DNA of 64,000 nt. It comes from Bin80 sp026709335. Its GTDB lineage: Bacteria > Bacteroidota > Rhodothermia > Rhodothermales > Bin80. The notes beneath the pieces are model-generated. The model saw only the letters and a list, made by a program, of their open reading frames with translations, did no database searches and was not told the origin of the DNA. Shown here piece after piece: positions 56,501-64,000 of this stretch. A program made the position numbers and the translations under genes. Numbering within the stretch: the first letter of the stretch is position 1; every line of letters begins with the position of its first letter. The stretch covers positions 558,001 through 622,000 of the forward strand of contig OZ241385.1 of NCBI GenBank assembly GCA_965200825.1. Direction: 5' to 3'.

Positions 56501-58352
56501 CAGTTCCTGGGTTTTCTTGGTCAGATATGCTTCGGCCAGTTGCGAGATCGCCTCATTCAAAAATGCCGCTGAGCCCATGGCGGGCTCGCACACAGTGATC
56601 TTCAATATTTCATCTGCGGATTTCCCCGTAAGGATCTCCTTGAGTGCAAACTCAGTAGTACATTGTGTCAGAACTTCTGGCGTGTAATAGGATGCGGATT
56701 CTTCCCTTGCACGGCCGGTCAGTCGATAGATGAAACTACCTTTAGGGTGTTTACGAAGGGTTCCATTCTTGTTGATGGCTCGCTCACCCATGCCATTTCT
56801 TTCAGGAGGCTCATATCTCCGGCAGGAACGCGTTCCATCCTTGTTGATGACTCGCTCATCCATACCATAGTGGGCTTCCAGTGCTTCCTCGTTCACAAAG
56901 TAGGCAGCATCCAGGATGTCTGGTGATTCTCCGGCAGATTTTACTTCATAGAGATCTTCTTCAGCAATGAATCCGTGGTAACTTAGCAACGCCTCATAGA
57001 CAGCACCCAAGTGGTTCACACTCAAATGACGATAAGAGATCCTGCTCCGTCCAGAGAGCTTCTTTTTTTTATCCTTTTTCTTGAAATCTTCATGCTCCAG
57101 AGATAATAATCGGATGATTTTCTGCCAACTCCGATTGGGGATGATTATTGAGTTCAAGAGCGGGGTTTTTGCTGGATCAAACAGTTCACATTGCAGTGGA
57201 GAAATCTCAAACGTATGTTTACCTGATTTCAGGATTTCCTGCTGAGCTTCGGCTGCCTCATCGTAGCCTTCATAGATCAGATCAAAAAGTATTCTAATAG
57301 ACTCATGGAAAAAGCTTCCCTCTGCACTACCGTTCTCGTCCAGTGAGATCATTTCCAGATCCCTCAACTTTTCTAGGCTGTACCCGTTTCGGTATGCTTC
57401 TGCATTCATTGGGAGATATCCCAGCTCTTCCCTCGCTTCCACATTGAAGAGGAACAGTAGCCTGTACATATAATACAGGCATTCCATGGTTAATGGCTCC
57501 GCATCCGGATAGATTCTGGGCCAACTGTATCCTTTAGCTCTGCGATTCGAGACGTATTCATTCCCCAGTATCTCAATGGATTCGCGGAGGGCGTATTTGA
57601 GACTTCCAGATACGCCGGAAGCGTGCTGTATTGCTTCTTCATGAAGCTCTTCTTGGTACGATTTCCCAGAATCTGGGCATAACGCAGACTTGTAAAGCAG
57701 CATGGTGAGCAGCTTCCAGGTCTGTATTGAAGGGAGTTGGTTGTAGAGATCATCCCAGTTGAAACGGAGCATTCGCTCTGTTCCCCACTTGTCTCTTTCC
57801 AGTAGGGCCCAGGTTTGAAGCCCGGTGACGAGAATCCACGTTGGAGGAGAATGCTGGTGATCAGAATTTCCGAAAAAGCATAAATCAATCAGCTTCCGGA
57901 ATGGCTCCTCTCCGCCCTGAGGGACCAGTGACAACAACTCATCTCCCGTATTGTTAAAATCCACGGCCTCCACAACCCAGAGCCAGGGTTTCCTGAAAGC
58001 TTCAAATTGTCCAAGTACGGGTAAGAAAATTCCTGGCTCCAGTTCAATCCGATTTGGCTCACGTCGATAGCCGAGAATCTGAAGTAGCCGAGAGGTCCAA
58101 GTTCGTTGAATTTCAGTGCGTTGCTGCTCAGACGCGCTGATGAAATTCGCTTTTGACTTTAAATATTCCCTGTTTTTCCCCTTTAAATCAGAAAAAATCG
58201 GGGGGGGGGGTAAATTCAATATTGGCTTGGGCAAATTCCCCCAATTTCCACCTTTCTTCAAAGTCTTTTACCTTGTCGGGCAACATGGTATACCAGTAGT
58301 GATCTGGATAAAATTCATTCTGATTGACCAAGCCTGTAAAATCAAATGCCAT
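53543..58352 (-). CDS. Giant Eco57I-type adenine methyltransferase, phase-variable (DrmMI/PglX-like)
   Basis: The continuous body starts at ATG 58261 and gives 1572 residues. SAM motif I is VCEPAMGSAAFLNEA, then YGVDLNPVAVELGKVSIWLN, and catalytic motif IV is VVLGNPPWLIPSW, typical of N6-adenine methyltransferases of the Eco57I/PglX group; TGRAREESASYYTPEVLTQ precedes motif I. A better N-terminus begins at ATG 58352, overlapping the SNF2 stop by 11 nt (MAFDFTGLVNQNEFYPDHYW and on to EFAQANIEFT). It meets an 11-C run at 58210-58200 in a frame one base off; with 11 C it stops after 56 codons, with 10 or 13 C it joins the body (~1601 residues). It should methylate host DNA to protect it from the partner helicases. 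Confidence 0.9.
54326..54375. repeat. Perfect 23-bp inverted repeat inside the methyltransferase gene
   Basis: Left arm 54326-54348 begins tactcccaccgtcaacaggg; loop caga (54349-54352); right arm 54353-54375 is its exact complement. It lies in the C-terminal part of the coding region (around PALLPPSTGHSDALLTVGV). A hairpin of this length is very unlikely by chance in a coding sequence. Confidence 0.9.
55633..55658. repeat. 10-bp hairpin inside the methyltransferase gene
   Basis: Arms ggctctgaat and attcagagcc around the loop caaaga. Minor on its own, but the second perfect palindrome in the same gene. Confidence 0.7.
56758..56863 (-). repeat. Short direct duplication within the methyltransferase gene
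   Basis: Two segments about 35 nt long and 69 nt apart (from ~56758 and ~56827) encode near-identical peptides GMDERVINKDGT and GMGERAINKNGT. The upstream copy on the coding strand is the one near 56860. They suggest a recent local tandem duplication in a linker between the N-terminal part and the catalytic domain. Confidence 0.75.
58200..58210. repeat. 11-bp homopolymer (G on plus, C on coding strand) in the methyltransferase 5' end
   Basis: Eleven consecutive G on the plus strand, interrupting two coding-like frames that differ by one base. Length-variable runs of this kind drive slipped-strand phase variation in many restriction-modification methyltransferases. A length of 10 or 13 would put the natural N-terminus in frame. 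Confidence 0.9.
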
Positions 58353-61251
58353 GTGCCTCCTCCGCTAGAATGACCGCAGCAATATGTATGTAGGGATCTG
58401 CCTCCATAGTCATGGAGGATCTGATCCACTCCTGAAATTCTTGAAATCGCGCCCGAATTCTCTCTAATTCTTTCTCCTTACGGCTCAGTTGCACTTGTTC
58501 AATCCCTTTATCAACTTGGTAGGTATCCTCAACATGGGTTTCCTGGCGTTGCTGAAGCTCTTCTAGGTCTTTGAGGCGTTGCGCGAGTTTTGACTGGAGG
58601 TCATGTTCAAAATTCTGCCGATCCAATTTGGCATGTTCTTGTGCTTTTATGATTGCTTGGGGAACTCGGACCTGAGCAAGTTGCAACAATGAGGAAGGTT
58701 CTTCTTGATTTGAAAGCCGACTAGAGCGTAATTTCTCATAGATGCTGGAATCTTCTAATGGTCTGACTTCAAAGTCATCTTTGATGTTTCCAGTCACTAG
58801 ATACCATCTCTGAAAAATTGTGACGCCTTTGCGATTTGGCCAAAGAATGGTGATCAAATAGGAAAACGTTCCAGTATCCATTGCAGGAAGCCGGATTGCA
58901 GGGGCTTCTAATCGACGAAAAGACATCCGAATCTTATCGGTCATCCAGTCCATAAAAGGGTGGACGGGCCATAAATAGTGCATGTCTGGCCAGTCATGTT
59001 CCAGTTCTCTGGATTTCCGAATAGATTCCATCATCTCTTTTGGATTGGATGAGAGAATAAATTGGCTATCATTAGGCCGGGCAGAAACTGGTAGCTGATT
59101 TACGATACTACTCAAGACAGTACGTGCTTGCAGATCCTGTGGAGTAACGATGATTCGCTGTTTCTTATCATCGTGCGTCACACTCAGGCTTGCACCAACC
59201 CCTCTGGCCCAGTTTCCCTGGATATGGGTCATAGCAGCTTTGGTGTATGCGTAGTCTGATTCAAAGAGAGAGGGGAGTTCACCAGTAACATTTTCTTCAT
59301 CAGAAACTGGCGATGTTGCATTCAGAAGATCCAACAAGGGGTCAAACTCAGGATCTTCCTTTGGTGCACGGCTCTTGGCCATAAGTTGCCTCTCGCTTTC
59401 TTCAATGGACTGACGGGCCTCAATGGTTTTTGCAACGAGCTTTTCCTCCGCATCGTAATCGAAAAGTGCCATTAATGTGGCAGGATCTCCAAGATTCTGC
59501 TCTGCCTGTTCTTCTTTTTCTATCAACAATTCCAGTATCCTTGTATCTCCTTTAAATTTCTCATTCCTGCTTTGAGTAATAAGGTAAAAAATTTGGGGTC
59601 TTCGTTTCTGTCCATAACGATCAATCCGTCCGTTTCGCTGCTGAAATCGCATCAGCGACCAAGGTATATCAAAATGGATCAGGCGCCTGCATTGATAATG
59701 AAGATTGATTCCCTCAGAACCCACATCCGTAGAGATCAAAAGACGCACAGATGATTGATCTCTTCCAAATTCGTCCACCACTTTCTGTTGATCTATATCT
59801 GAGAGTGATCCATGTAGCACTCGAATCGCATCCTTTTTGAGTTTCAAATCTTTGGGCAACTGGTTTTCCAGAAATTCTAGCGTAGCAATTCGTTCGGTGA
59901 AGATGAGCAGACGGTCATGCGTATCCTTACCGGTCCAGTTGAGTTCACTGATAATGTCTAAAAGAAGTTGATATTTTGAGAATTCTCTTGGACCTATTTT
60001 TTCCAGCGAATCTTTCATCAGGTGCCAAGGATGTAAGTGTTCTTCGCCCTTGCCAGCCTTCTCAAGTTTCTTGATCCGATTCAAAACAGATTTTAGACAT
60101 GCATTGGGAGAAGAGAGCACTGCTTTTTCCATAGTAGTGCGCAGAAGCCATCCATCACCAGTTCTCTGGGATAATTGTTCGTTAGGTGTGTCCGCAATAA
60201 TTTCGAAGATGTGCTCTTCCTCAGGGGTAGCTGGAGCCTCGTGTGGTTGCACATCCCGCGGCTGCAGAATTGCCTGTTCACGAATATCTTTCTTGAATCG
60301 GCGAATCAGCAGGTTCTTGCCATCCAGATCTTTTTTCGTATAACTCTTTTCATCTGCAATAACCGTCGGATCCAACATGTTCATCAGGCTGGCGAAGCTC
60401 TCGGCATGTCCATCATGAGGGGTAGCACTCAGCATGATGAGGGCGTCACAGCGCGAGGCAAGAATGTCTGCGAGTTGGTGGCGAAGGGATCCTCGCTGAT
60501 TCTTCTTTTTAGCGACATTCTGAACCTCATCAATGACTACGATGTCCCAGTTGGAGTTTTCCAGAAATGGCCTCCAAGTTGATGCATTTTTCAGGGTGTC
60601 AATTGAAATGATCGCACGGTCAAAATGATGAAACGGGTTATGACCCGCGGGCAATTGCTCCCGGACGCGATTGATTCCAATGGAATCCAGGCGTATCAGA
60701 GGAATCGAAAATCTGGTCCATAGTTCCTTCTGAAACTGCAAGAGCATACTTGCAAGTGAAACCACGAGAATGCGTTTGCCGCGGCCTCGTCGAATCAACT
60801 CCGAAATCAAGACACCAGCCTCCAGTGTTTTGCCGAGACCTGTCCCATCAGCGATAAGAATTCTGGGGCGCGGTCGCTTCAAAGCCATGAGTGCAGGCTC
60901 ACGTTGATAGGGGAGATCATCCATGGCTGCACGGTGGCCCAAATATAGTTTGTTGTCAGGTGGAGGCGTAGTTCTCAGTAGGCTCTCAATATGCAATCTC
61001 GAGGCGAGATAATTGGGAGAGTTGTCGGAAACCAACTTCGTCTCCTCCGGCTTCACTTCTATAATACTTTCCTTTTTCTGGATAAACTGCCACTGTATAT
61101 CTCGGACTAATGGAGTCAGTCCGGTCACATGAATCAAGTAGTCGTTTCCGTAGGTGCGGTCTGTATTTCTGACGACCCATTCTTGGTCACGGATCAGGAG
61201 GCGTGCTCCAGGAGCGGGTGGATGAGAGGATTGCACCGTTATATTTGACAT
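58342..61251 (-). CDS. SNF2-type SF2 helicase (DrmD-like)
   Basis: 969 residues from the ATG at 61251 (MSNITVQSSHPPAPGARLLI); the ATG eight codons earlier (61275) is less family-like. Motifs: Walker A IADGTGLGKTLEAGVL, Ia VVSLASMLLQFQKELW, II VVIDEVQNVAKKK, III MLSATPHDG, and the C-terminal helicase STDVGSEGINLHYQC ... RFQQRNGRIDRYGQ. The tail is a long charged coiled-coil (LKDLEELQQRQETH ... QLSRKEKELERIRARFQE). This is the layout of DISARM DrmD and related RapA/HepA-like helicases. First gene of the four-gene operon; its last 11 bases overlap the natural start of the methyltransferase. Confidence 0.9.
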   Translation of the reverse strand: MSNITVQSSHPPAPGARLLIRDQEWVVRNTDRTYGNDYLIHVTGLTPLVRDIQWQFIQKKESIIEVKPEETKLVSDNSPNYLASRLHIESLLRTTPPPDNKLYLGHRAAMDDLPYQREPALMALKRPRPRILIADGTGLGKTLEAGVLISELIRRGRGKRILVVSLASMLLQFQKELWTRFSIPLIRLDSIGINRVREQLPAGHNPFHHFDRAIISIDTLKNASTWRPFLENSNWDIVVIDEVQNVAKKKNQRGSLRHQLADILASRCDALIMLSATPHDGHAESFASLMNMLDPTVIADEKSYTKKDLDGKNLLIRRFKKDIREQAILQPRDVQPHEAPATPEEEHIFEIIADTPNEQLSQRTGDGWLLRTTMEKAVLSSPNACLKSVLNRIKKLEKAGKGEEHLHPWHLMKDSLEKIGPREFSKYQLLLDIISELNWTGKDTHDRLLIFTERIATLEFLENQLPKDLKLKKDAIRVLHGSLSDIDQQKVVDEFGRDQSSVRLLISTDVGSEGINLHYQCRRLIHFDIPWSLMRFQQRNGRIDRYGQKRRPQIFYLITQSRNEKFKGDTRILELLIEKEEQAEQNLGDPATLMALFDYDAEEKLVAKTIEARQSIEESERQLMAKSRAPKEDPEFDPLLDLLNATSPVSDEENVTGELPSLFESDYAYTKAAMTHIQGNWARGVGASLSVTHDDKKQRIIVTPQDLQARTVLSSIVNQLPVSARPNDSQFILSSNPKEMMESIRKSRELEHDWPDMHYLWPVHPFMDWMTDKIRMSFRRLEAPAIRLPAMDTGTFSYLITILWPNRKGVTIFQRWYLVTGNIKDDFEVRPLEDSSIYEKLRSSRLSNQEEPSSLLQLAQVRVPQAIIKAQEHAKLDRQNFEHDLQSKLAQRLKDLEELQQRQETHVEDTYQVDKGIEQVQLSRKEKELERIRARFQEFQEWIRSSMTMEADPYIHIAAVILAEEAHGI

Positions 61252-61275
61252 GAAATCGAATTTGTTGTTAATCAC

Positions 61276-61812
61276 AAATTAGCCTATTCTACAAATTCTC
61301 AAAGATGATACGAAATTCCAAATTCAAAAACATGTGAGTCTCTTGCAAAACTGTTACAAGGCACACATGGCCATAGTGATTTGATGTACCTATAAAGATT
61401 AATCGGTGGCAATTTACAGCAAAATCGAATTTCATGAGATTCATGACTTTGTATTAGCTCCCCGTCCTATCCCTGTATTTCTCGGATACGGATGGAATTG
61501 ACATCTTTGTGATCTTGTAAAATGATCGCCACCTAATTGTAACGCTGATGCGGATTACGGAGCAAAGGGCTTGAACTGGGGTTCCACTTGAAGAAAATGA
61601 AAATTCGTTTGAGGTTCTTGCAAAGCCTCTGCTTTCAGGCAGAAAAGATCCTCTCAGAACAATGTTTATGCTCAATTTCGGGGGCAAGAGGTTCGTTTAA
61701 AAAGAAAATCATGTGCTATAGCTAAATTGAACAACAAGGATTATCCGATCTTCTTTATTTACGATGGAAAATCAGATGCTCTCTGGTGATGGTCAATGTT
61801 TTGTTTAAGATT
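61276..61812. other. Divergent intergenic region of the defence island
   Basis: About 530 bases between two divergent genes, so it should carry both promoters; no consensus is clear. It contains the second copy of the 100-bp palindromic repeat (61611-61695). No convincing ORF. Confidence 0.5.
61611..61695. repeat. Dispersed palindromic-ended repeat, copy 2
   Basis: Begins gaggttcttgcaaagcctct, contains the shared core caatgtttatgctcaattt, and ends gcaagaggttcg. It matches copy 1 at 23690-23789 apart from a short internal deletion and a truncated right palindrome arm. Confidence 0.8.
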
Positions 61813-63882
61813 ATGAATCCAATCCGCATTTTTATCAGTAGCGTTCAAAGCGAGTTTGAACAGGAGCGGTATCTATTGAGAGATTACCTCCTCAGTGATG
61901 CAATGATGAGGCGGTTTTTTGATGCATTCTTGTTTGAAGATGTTCCAGCCTCAGATCGAAAACCAAATCAGCTTTATATGAATGAAGTTGGACGTGCTGA
62001 AATTTATATTGGGCTATTCGGGATTGAATATGGTAATGAGGACGACAGGGGAGTATCACCAACGGAAAGAGAGTTTGATTATGCGACAACCTTGGGAATT
62101 CATCGCATAATATTCCTCAAGGATGTTGGTCAGAATGTCAGGCATCCAAAAATGGAGGCACTTGTCACCAAGGTTGAATCTGGTCTTGTTAGAAAACGAT
62201 TCAGGACTCTTGAGGATCTAAAAAGTGCAGTTTATGCGGCACTGGTAGAATACTTGATTTCCAAGGAAAAGATTCGTACGATTCCATTTGATGCCGCGCA
62301 CTGTGAAAGGGCTACAGTGGACGATCTTGACTCTGATCGAATGGTTCGTTTCGTTCGCACGGCGCGGAGAGTGAGGCAGTTTCCGCTTTCAGAAGATGTG
62401 TCTAGGGAAGCTTTGTTGAAGCACTTAGATCTATTGAATCATGGAAGACCAACGAATGCAGCAGTGTTGTTATTTGGCAAGGATCCACAAAAGTTTTTGA
62501 TCTCATCCGAAATCAAGTGTGCACATTTCCATGGAACGGAGATCGAAAAGCCAATTCCGTCTCATCAAGTCTACAAGGGAACCGTGTTCGACTTGGTCGA
62601 TCAAGCGGTGGATTTTGTTCTCAGCAAGATCAATCGTTCTATTGGAACACGAGCAGAATCACCACGTGCAGCTCGAACATATGAAATTCCAAAAGAAGTA
62701 ATCGCTGAGGCAATTGTCAACGCTGTAGCACACCGTGATTACACGGACAACAGTAGCGTCCAGGTAATGTTGTTTGCAGACAGATTAGAGGTATGGAATT
62801 CTGGGAAGCTCCCACCAAAACTCACATTAGAAGAACTACGTATTCCACACGGTTCATTGCCCCGTAACCCCCTGTTGGCCCAAGGATTGTATTTGGTTGA
62901 GTATATAGAACGAATGGGAACGGGCACGCTTGATATGATCAATCGCTGTATTGAAGCTGGATTACCAGAACCAGAGTTTTCGGTCACAACTGGCTTTTTT
63001 GTTACAACCATACCACGGTCGGGGACTCGCACCTGTATTGTGTCTGCGTATTGTGGTCAAGAACCGGTGGCTGACGTTGACATTTTAGTACTATTTCCAA
63101 ATGGTACAGGGAAACATTCTAAAACTGATGAACACGGTGAAGCAAGCATTGAGTTACATTCCGTTTATTTACCCATGACGGTATTTGCAGCTGCTAAGGG
63201 TTTTTCCGCGTATGTAGAGCACGGATGGAGGCCTGAAGAGCGAAAACTTGTGCTACAACTCATTCCGTTAGATAGTGGTGGCTCCGTTATCTTTCTTGAA
63301 GGAGCTGGCTACGTTCCTAGACTCAAAGGTAGACTAGATCCGATACTTGATTCTGACGGACGGACGTATTTTTACACATCCAATATTGCTATTAATCATG
63401 GCCAAATTCAACCAGTATTTTTTAATTATGGCGAAGATTTGGATCTTACCGATCCCGACGGTTTCGAAGTTCAAGTTCGATTTATCCATATGATGAATAG
63501 ATCGTCAATATTAGAGTATCGTGTGCAAGAGTCACAGCAAGAGTCACAGCAAGAGTCGCAGCAAGAATCGCAGCAGGAAGCCTCCGGAGCCGGGGCAGCT
63601 GGACGTGGGAGGGGTATGTCGCAGCAAGAGTCACAGCAAGAGTCATTGGAGTTGAAGATCTTAAATCTTCTAAAAAATGAGCCTCTTTCAAGAAAAGAAC
63701 TGTCTGAAAATTTGGGGCAGAAGAGAATATCTGGTCAACTCAACAAAATGATTTCTTCATTGCTGAAAGAAAAAAAGATTGCCTATACACTACCTGAAAA
63801 ACCTCAAAGTCGATTACAAAAATATATCCTAACAGATAAGGGTATAGTTGCAATGTTAGGATTTTCACCCGAAGAGAAGTAG
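61813..63882 (+). CDS. DUF4062 + RecG/Schlafen-type ATP-binding + winged-helix protein
   Basis: 689 residues from the ATG at 61813 (MNPIRIFISSVQSEFEQER); an earlier ATG at 61786 adds nine residues. Residues ~1-110 are a DUF4062 domain (TIR-like fold; IYIGLFGIEYGNEDDRGVSP, EREFDYA). The middle resembles the ATP-binding RecG C-terminal/AlbA-associated type: EAIVNAVAHRDYTDNSSVQV, LEVWNSGKLPP, YIERMGTGTLDMI. A Gln-rich SQQE repeat linker (12-bp DNA units, 63525-63583 and 63618-63650) leads to a winged-helix end (LLKNEPLSRKELSENLG ... YILTDKGI). DUF4062 proteins occur in defence islands. It is divergent from the helicase-methylase operon; a regulator or a separate effector are both possible. Confidence 0.8.
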   Translation: MNPIRIFISSVQSEFEQERYLLRDYLLSDAMMRRFFDAFLFEDVPASDRKPNQLYMNEVGRAEIYIGLFGIEYGNEDDRGVSPTEREFDYATTLGIHRIIFLKDVGQNVRHPKMEALVTKVESGLVRKRFRTLEDLKSAVYAALVEYLISKEKIRTIPFDAAHCERATVDDLDSDRMVRFVRTARRVRQFPLSEDVSREALLKHLDLLNHGRPTNAAVLLFGKDPQKFLISSEIKCAHFHGTEIEKPIPSHQVYKGTVFDLVDQAVDFVLSKINRSIGTRAESPRAARTYEIPKEVIAEAIVNAVAHRDYTDNSSVQVMLFADRLEVWNSGKLPPKLTLEELRIPHGSLPRNPLLAQGLYLVEYIERMGTGTLDMINRCIEAGLPEPEFSVTTGFFVTTIPRSGTRTCIVSAYCGQEPVADVDILVLFPNGTGKHSKTDEHGEASIELHSVYLPMTVFAAAKGFSAYVEHGWRPEERKLVLQLIPLDSGGSVIFLEGAGYVPRLKGRLDPILDSDGRTYFYTSNIAINHGQIQPVFFNYGEDLDLTDPDGFEVQVRFIHMMNRSSILEYRVQESQQESQQESQQESQQEASGAGAAGRGRGMSQQESQQESLELKILNLLKNEPLSRKELSENLGQKRISGQLNKMISSLLKEKKIAYTLPEKPQSRLQKYILTDKGIVAMLGFSPEEK
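63525..63650 (+). repeat. 12-bp tandem repeats encoding SQQE
   Basis: Units of the form gagtcacagcaa repeat four times from 63525 and again twice from 63618, separated by a Gly/Ala-rich insert (EASGAGAAGRGRG). They encode a flexible Gln-rich linker. Because the unit is a multiple of three, copy-number change would alter linker length without shifting the frame. Confidence 0.85.
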
Positions 63883-64000
63883 ATCAGTGTGTCTGGCAAT
63901 TTGATTGGGCAGAAATCTATACTTTCTTAAAATCATCTTGAGTCAACGACTATTTTTCAAGTTCTGAATTTCAGATGGCTAGAATCATCTACTTAGGGGG
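63883..64000. other. Short non-coding right edge
   Basis: 118 bases after the DUF4062 gene; no gene, terminator or repeat recognised before the window ends. Confidence 0.4.

Noticed and set aside
45241..61275. Full BREX system
   Set aside because: A PglX-like methylase is present, but there is no BrxC/PglY ATPase, PglZ phosphatase, BrxA/B or BrxL in the window.
63525..63650. Short CRISPR-like array
   Set aside because: The 12-bp units are in frame inside a gene and encode a Gln-rich linker; there are no spacers or cas genes.

Overview
The window looks like a chromosomal segment of a marine-type member of the FCB group, most likely Rhodothermota or a neighbouring Bacteroidota lineage. The reasons are a PorV/PorQ-like protein, FlgD-like C-terminal sorting/Ig domains, a CruF-type carotenoid hydratase next to crtI and crtB, a Mla lipid-transport operon joined to a BamA/TamA-TamB pair, the long form of IspH, and a Tgt without the usual zinc ligands. 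This placement is inferred from gene content, not from a phylogeny.

Layout. 1-5141 (minus): PorV/PorQ-like (partial), BNR-repeat surface protein, lipoprotein, site-2 protease, aspartate aminotransferase. 5334-9606 (minus): a tight carotenoid operon with cruF, a fused GGPP synthase/phytoene synthase, and crtI. 10053-15111: a decayed area with a six-bladed beta-propeller lipoprotein pseudogene split by a 1991-bp IS66-family element (8-bp target duplication gttatgga) and an ISL3-family transposase broken by a stop codon. 15336-19168: coaD, rsmD, an NAD(P)-binding epimerase-like gene, an outer-membrane-like protein. 19181-24446: a mixed intergenic/accessory stretch with an IS66 end remnant, an AAA ATPase, an EcsC-family gene, a lipoprotein and several palindromic repeats. 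24480-42400 (plus): a long run of core genes, with sulfatase, clpX, BamA/TamA-like, tamB, mlaE, mlaF, mlaD, tgt, ispH, two paralogous lipoproteins and an M20 dipeptidase. A tRNA-Leu(CAA) lies at 42421-42508, and everything to its right is accessory: a DUF1835 gene, a RelE-type toxin-antitoxin pair and a defence island.

The defence island is the main discovery. Four overlapping minus-strand genes (61251 down to 45241, about 16 kb) encode an SNF2-type helicase (DrmD-like), a giant Eco57I-type adenine methyltransferase (DrmMI-like), a 2063-residue SF2 helicase with DUF1998 and a C-terminal nuclease-like region (one chain covering DrmA+DrmB, or DruE-like), and a UvrD-type SF1 helicase with a RelE/ParE-like N-terminus where DISARM usually has the PLD nuclease DrmC. 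A divergent DUF4062 + RecG/Schlafen-type ATP-binding + winged-helix gene follows. The methyltransferase gene carries an 11-base C/G run at 58200-58210 near its 5' end. The natural start overlaps the end of the SNF2 gene and is exactly one base out of frame with the body of the enzyme. This is the signature of a phase-variable ON/OFF switch, seen here in the OFF register (or of a homopolymer sequencing error).
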